Below are positions 44,502-48,071 of a stretch of 48,071 nt of DNA, in pieces. Position 1 is the first letter of the stretch, and each line of letters opens with the position of its first letter. The translations under genes were made by a program, and so were the position numbers. Origin of the DNA: Planctomycetota bacterium (lineage in GTDB: Bacteria; Planctomycetota; Planctomycetia; Gemmatales; Gemmataceae); NCBI GenBank assembly GCA_016873095.1, contig VGYC01000033.1, positions 1 to 48,071 of the forward strand, in the 5' to 3' direction. The notes under the pieces were generated by a model. That model was not told the DNA's origin. It made no database searches and was given only the letters and a program-made list of their open reading frames with translations.

Positions 44502-44745
44502 CAGCCCCGTTCACGGGGCTTTCTGCGAAGCGGTCCTAGGCCCGCCGTTGACGGCGGGTTCAGCGAGGGAGCACTCGTTTCGAGCCCCGTTTGACGGGGC
44601 TTCTCGGAGTTTGGCTTCAGCCTTCGCTAAAAGCGGAACAGCGAGAAGGCCCGTGAACGGGCCTCGTGGCTCTCGCGTCGCCGCTTTACCCGCCGTCAAC
44701 GGCGGGCCTAGGACCGCTTCGCGGAAAGCCCCGTGAACGGGGCTG
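44502..44745. repeat. Cluster of six REP-like palindromes forming a large inverted repeat
   Basis: Six short palindromes with a GTTCAC/GTTGAC-type centre occur in a row: 44503-44520 (AGCCCCGTTCACGGGGCT), 44541-44558 (CCCGCCGTTGACGGCGGG), 44583-44601, 44647-44664, 44689-44706 and 44727-44744. The outer parts mirror each other: 44502-44559 and 44688-44745 are 58-base inverted repeats with one mismatch. The whole can fold as separate hairpins or one long cruciform. It is non-coding and REP-like. Confidence 0.85.
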
Positions 44746-44818
44746 AGTGGTCGCGATCCCACCCAAACAAAAAAACGCACACCCGGGGCACGCCCTGATG
44801 TCATGAGGGAAAACACCC

Positions 44819-44881
44819 GGTGTCAGGAACCGTTTTCGTCGAACAAGACACCCCCTCGGCGCATCCCGACCTGGACGGATC
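44819..44881 (-). repeat. Composite of GGTGTCAG repeat and R1 copy C
   Basis: 44819-44837 is the third GGTGTCAGGAACCGTTT-type repeat. Ten bases later, 44848-44881 matches 44148-44181 with one mismatch (R1 copy C, without the tandem CTGGACGAATC block). Two repeat families side by side suggest a mobile or recombinogenic cassette. Confidence 0.65.
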
Positions 44882-45059
44882 TCGACCAAACCTCCGACCC
44901 GAGCTTGCATGTTCAATTCTCCCGCCCCTCAGCGTCCGGTCCGGCGTCGGCACTGCCGTCGGACAGGGCGATGCTGACCGCCGCTGGGCCTTATATAGAT
45001 TCTGTACGCGCCTTTCGCGCGGATCTGAATGTCCTTGCTACTGACCAGAGCCGCCGCGC

Positions 45060-45655
45060 ATGAGCAGCAACCGCCGAGTGCCGGTTCACGATATCGACCT
45101 GAGCTCGCGGGCGTTCAAGGAAGACCCGTTCCCGACCCTCGCTGCGCTGCGTGCGCTGGGGCCGGTCGTCCGGGTGCGTTTTCCGATCTTCGGCGCGGTC
45201 TGGCTGGCCACGACCTATGAATCCGTCAATGATCTGCTGCGCGATCACGACCGTTTCGTGCAGAGCCCGACGGCGGCCGGCAATCGCTGGATGGGCGCCA
45301 TCGTCCGCTGGCTGCCGGGAGCGCTCAAGCCGCTGGCGACGCACATGCTGTTGCGCGATCCGCCGGATCATCGACGCTTGCGCAGCCTGGTCGATCAGGC
45401 TTTTCTGCGCCACAACGTCGAGACGTTGCGGCCTCGACTCGAGGCGCTGGCGGACGAGGCTGTCTCGGGCCTGGAGAAACAAGCGGCGCGCGGAACCGGC
45501 GTGGACTTGCTCGCCCACTTCGCGCGGCCGTTTCCGCTGGCGGTCATCTGTGAGATGCTCGGCCTGCCGCCGGTGGATCGTCCGCGCTTCACGCGCTGGG
45601 CCTCGATTCTTTCCACATCAACAAGCGTTGCGGGTATCCTCCTCACGCTCTTTGG
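45060..45655 (+). pseudogene. Cytochrome P450, N-terminal half only
   Basis: The ATG at 45060 opens a frame that reads like a bacterial P450: DIDLSSRAFKEDPFPTLAALRALGPVVRV, then HMLLRDPPDHRRLRSLVDQAF (the C-helix region with HxxxR), then FPLAVICEMLGLPPVDRPRF and STSTSVAGIL. After about 195 residues the homology ends near 45650 and the next 70 codons are an out-of-frame reading of the nitrilase gene. The I-helix, ExxR and haem-ligand Cys loop are all absent, so no haem enzyme can form. The break is either a genomic deletion fused to the nitrilase or an assembly join. Confidence 0.8.
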
Positions 45656-45667
45656 CGGCCTTACAAG

Positions 45668-46588
45668 ATGCGCAAGGCAGCGTCGTTCGCCAACTTCTCG
45701 CGCCAGGTGGCTTACTTTCTCGACGTGGCCGCCGACTACGGATCCGACTTCGTGCTGCTGCCGGAGTTGTTCACGCTCCAGCTCCTGTCCCACCTCAACG
45801 CCCTGTCGCCGCAAGAGGGCATCAAGAAGCTATCTGAATACACGCCCAAGCTGCGGAAGTTCTTGAGCGACAGCGCCCGCAAGCATGGCCTGACCATCAT
45901 CGGCGGCAGCCATCCGGTGCACCAGAACGGCAAGCTTTACAATGTCTGCCATGTCTGCCTGCCCGACGGCCGCGTCATCGAGCAGTACAAGCTGCACATC
46001 ACGCCCAATGAACGAAAATGGTGGGGCATCAGCGGCGGCAACCAGCTCGCCGTCATCGACACGCCCAGGGCCCGGGTAGGCATCATGATCTGCTACGACA
46101 TCGAGTTTCCCGAGCCGGTTCGCTACCTGGCCGACGTCGGCGCCGAGATCATTTTCGTCCCCTTCTGCACCGATAATCGCCAGAGCTACCTGCGCGTCCG
46201 CTACTGCGCCCAGGCACGCGCCATCGAGAACCACGTCTACGTGGCCCTGGCGGGCAACGTCGGCAACTTGCCCGATGTCGCCAACATGGACGTGCAGTAC
46301 GCCCAAGCCGCGGTCCTGACGCCTTCGGACTTCGCCTTCAGCCGCGACGGCGTCGCCGCCGAGGCCGAAGCCAACGAAGAAACCGTGCTCGTCTGCGACC
46401 TCGATCTGGACGCCCTGCATCATTCCCGCAATGCCGGTACGGTGACGCCGCGTCTGGATCGCCGCTCGGACATTTTCCAGTTCGTCGCGACCTTTCCCGG
46501 CGGCGTGAAGCGCCTTTACCCTGCTCATGAGGGGCCGCTCGGTGACCAGCTCTTGACCGCAGCGCCCACGGCTCCCGAAGGGCAATAA
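45668..46588 (+). CDS. Carbon-nitrogen hydrolase (nitrilase superfamily), 5'-truncated
   Basis: 306 residues if translation starts at the ATG at 45668. The catalytic triad is complete: E33 (LLPELFTL), K108 (EQYKLHITPNE) and C142 (MICYDIEFPE). The family's first strand (VAAVQY-type) is missing: homologues I remember read QY-x-MRK-x-x-SF, and the codons just before the ATG still read Tyr-Lys, so the break lies within a few bases upstream. Relatives are often fused to an N-terminal GNAT acetyltransferase domain, which would also be lost. It hydrolyses amide or nitrile C-N bonds; the substrate is unknown. Expression from the P450 promoter is possible, but no binding site is clear. Confidence 0.82.
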   Translation: MRKAASFANFSRQVAYFLDVAADYGSDFVLLPELFTLQLLSHLNALSPQEGIKKLSEYTPKLRKFLSDSARKHGLTIIGGSHPVHQNGKLYNVCHVCLPDGRVIEQYKLHITPNERKWWGISGGNQLAVIDTPRARVGIMICYDIEFPEPVRYLADVGAEIIFVPFCTDNRQSYLRVRYCAQARAIENHVYVALAGNVGNLPDVANMDVQYAQAAVLTPSDFAFSRDGVAAEAEANEETVLVCDLDLDALHHSRNAGTVTPRLDRRSDIFQFVATFPGGVKRLYPAHEGPLGDQLLTAAPTAPEGQ

Positions 46589-46666
46589 CGGCGACCGGGC
46601 AGATGGGCTACGAAGATGAACCCGCTTGCATCACGCGGCGCGTGATGCCATGATGCCATCGCATGC

Positions 46667-47674
46667 TCACGGCTCGCCGATGGCGTCGCCGAGCGTTGCA
46701 GGCTTTTCGTGGAGGTGCAGACGGGGGCTGGGCTTGATCACGTCCCAGGCCAGGCCGATCTTCTGGAGGATCCAGATGGTGATGTAGGTGACGTCGAATT
46801 CGAACCAGCGGTGGCCGTGGGCGGCGCTGCGCTGGTCGGCGTGGTGGTTGTTGTGCCAGCCTTCGCCGTTGCTCACCAGGCCCACGAAGAAGTTGTTGCG
46901 GCTGTTCTCGCCAGTGGGATAGTTCTGATAGCCCCACATGTGCGTCACCGAGTTGACCGACCAGGTGATATGCCAGACGGCGACGGTGCGGACGAATACC
47001 CCCCAGACCAGCAGGCTGAGGCCGAACTGCACGCCTTCCATGTACTCGCCGTTCCACGCCCAGCCGATCGCGAAACCAATCATGTAAAACAGCACCGCAT
47101 GGGCCAGGTAGACCCACGCCCAGAGCAGGTGCTTTTCCAGCCGGAAGTAGAACGGATCGCGGAGCACGTCGCGGGCATAGCGCTCATAGGTGGCCACGCT
47201 GTTGAGCCGCTCATTCTTGACCAGCAGCCATCCCATGTGCCCCCAGAAGAAGGTGACCAGCGGGCTGTGCGGATCCTCTTGCTCGTCGGAGTGCTGGTGA
47301 TGGAAGCGATGGATGGCGACCCAGCGGCCGGGCGTGTCTTGCAGACAGCACACGCCGATGGTGGCGAAGAAGCGCTCCAGCCACAGCGGGCACGCAAAGC
47401 TGCGATGCGTTAGCAGTCGGTGGTAGCAGAGGTTGATGCCGAGCGTGCCGAACAGATAGAGGCCGCACACCGCCAGGGCAACGCCTGTCCAGCTAAAAAG
47501 CCAGGGGATGAAGGCCAGCAGGGCCAGGGCGTGGATGGTAAGAAGGGAAATCAAGTAAGGCCAGAGAATCTGGCGTTTCTGTACTGTCGAGGGCAGAGGC
47601 AGATGGCCCATCGAACCATGCTGGTCCGCTGGACCAGCGTGAGGGGCGGCTTCGTTCGCTTGCACTTGAGCCAT
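46667..47674 (-). CDS. Membrane fatty-acid (acyl-CoA type) desaturase
   Basis: 335 residues from the ATG at 47674. Four or more hydrophobic segments and the three histidine boxes of delta-9-type desaturases are present: HRLLTH at 85-90, HRFHH at 122-126 and HNNHH near residue 276, which together bind the di-iron centre. It introduces a double bond in a fatty acyl chain at the inner membrane with O2. The His-rich ordering and length fit stearoyl-CoA desaturases rather than acyl-lipid delta-12 enzymes. It converges with the nitrilase gene. A binding site upstream is weak (GAGAAA). Confidence 0.9.
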   Translation of the reverse strand: MAQVQANEAAPHAGPADQHGSMGHLPLPSTVQKRQILWPYLISLLTIHALALLAFIPWLFSWTGVALAVCGLYLFGTLGINLCYHRLLTHRSFACPLWLERFFATIGVCCLQDTPGRWVAIHRFHHQHSDEQEDPHSPLVTFFWGHMGWLLVKNERLNSVATYERYARDVLRDPFYFRLEKHLLWAWVYLAHAVLFYMIGFAIGWAWNGEYMEGVQFGLSLLVWGVFVRTVAVWHITWSVNSVTHMWGYQNYPTGENSRNNFFVGLVSNGEGWHNNHHADQRSAAHGHRWFEFDVTYITIWILQKIGLAWDVIKPSPRLHLHEKPATLGDAIGEP

Positions 47675-47982
47675 GATTTCTCGCCCAAACCTGCGTAGTT
47701 TACGCGATCTCGCGCGGAATGGTATGATAACCGGACACAAGTCCAGAGTCAATCAGGGAATGCGGTCGATGAGCCCGTTGCGATGTACGACGAGCCAGTC
47801 TTTTTTCGGTTCTCACCAAGGGGCAAAAATCTCTTCCCCCGCAGAACTCTCGACTTCGTAAGAATAAGCCCGCGGTTGCAGTTTTTTTCAGAATTTTTCG
47901 ACCATCCTCCAAACCAAACGGGGATATATTGCGTTGTAATGGTAGCGCCCGCCACCTTCCCCGTTCGGCATTGGAGGCCGTC
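47675..47982. other. AT-richer gap before a transposase start
   Basis: About 308 bases with runs of T and A (for example near 47800-47810 and 47883-47890) that stand out from the GC-rich flanks. No gene is seen. It probably holds the desaturase promoter on the minus strand and the leader of the insertion element on the right; I could not identify a terminal inverted repeat. Confidence 0.45.
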
Positions 47983-48071
47983 ATGAAAATCGCGATCACC
48001 AAACCACTTTTCGCCTGGGACGCCCTGGAGGATTCGCCGTCGCTGCAATCGCTGCGTGTCCTTCTCGAGGC
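47983..48071 (+). mobile_element. Start of a probable insertion-sequence transposase, cut by the window edge
   Basis: The ATG at 47983 follows GGAGG at five bases. The 29 complete codons read MKIAITKPLFAWDALEDSP, then SLQSLRVLLE. The LEDSPSLQ-x-x-R pattern is how I remember the N-terminus of a planctomycete IS transposase family (DDE type), but too little is present for a firm call. The AT-rich leader supports a mobile origin. Confidence 0.5.

Larger units (their letters stand above)
44100..45059. other. Repeat-rich gap without genes
   Basis: About 960 bases between the transglutaminase and the P450 fragment. It contains R1 copies B and C, three copies of a GGTGTCAGGAACCGTTT-type repeat and a cluster of six palindromic hairpins. 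Open frames here are generated by the palindromes and are not credible genes. Repeats of this kind often mark recombination sites. Confidence 0.7.

Noticed and set aside
44511-44816. Open frame through the palindrome cluster
   Set aside because: Its peptide (for example repeated SPVHGAF and AVNGG) is produced by the palindromes on both strands alike; it is not a gene.
45655-45866. In-frame continuation of the P450 frame
   Set aside because: These codons are an off-frame reading of the nitrilase gene and carry no P450 motif.

Overview
The window looks like a chromosomal segment of a high-GC planctomycete, most likely of the Gemmatales or Pirellulales type. This rests on gene content, not on a marker gene. 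It holds a DUF1501 protein with a Tat-like leader, a Tat-exported Gfo/Idh/MocA oxidoreductase, a secreted CehA/McbA-type metallohydrolase with EF-hands, a neutral-ceramidase-like protein, Kelch and WD40/PD40 propellers, and clusters of short REP-like palindromes. No rRNA, tRNA or CRISPR array was recognised. Both ends are cut: a C-terminal gene fragment at 1-198 and the first codons of a probable transposase at 47983-48071.

Left part (1-12.2 kb): an Imm33/DUF2185 immunity-like protein; a glycosyltransferase-39 membrane protein; a D-threonine-aldolase-type PLP enzyme; secreted Kelch and PD40 propellers; an NsrR-like Rrf2 regulator with a probable operator, followed by a periplasmic DUF3365 c-type haem sensor; a minus-strand group of two coupled membrane proteins and a short-chain dehydrogenase that lacks the catalytic lysine; and divergent glpD. 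A strong bidirectional terminator lies at 12157-12218.

Middle part (12.2-28.4 kb): a Gfo/Idh/MocA protein; a two-component system with overlapping genes; an intradiol dioxygenase divergent from an HpcH/HpaI aldolase. Next comes the most interesting block: a CdsA-like cytidylyltransferase (18305), a YnbA-like CDP-alcohol phosphatidyltransferase (21088), an alpha/beta-hydrolase-methyltransferase fusion (23773) and a PAP2-dual-specificity-phosphatase fusion (25506). Together these are the four protein types of the uncharacterised E. coli ynbABCD locus. Here they are spread over 8.5 kb and interleaved with a DUF1501 gene, a SUKH-type immunity protein and a minus-strand toxin-fragment/immunity candidate pair. 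nadB follows on the opposite strand.

Right part (28.4-48 kb): a 1509-residue membrane protein with a seven-bladed WD40 propeller apparently inserted into it and a roughly 500-residue Lys/Asp/Gln-rich tail; an MFS-ceramidase operon; the EF-hand-containing CehA-type protein; a second exported Gfo/Idh/MocA-like protein with an altered EKP motif; small coiled-coil and DinB proteins; and an ATP-grasp/alpha-E plus transglutaminase pair. A repeat-rich gap (44.1-45.06 kb) follows with six palindromic hairpins and two other dispersed repeats. After it comes a cytochrome P450 gene that stops about half way and runs into a 5'-truncated nitrilase, then a fatty-acid desaturase.

All functions are read from sequence motifs and family memory. 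No database search was run.
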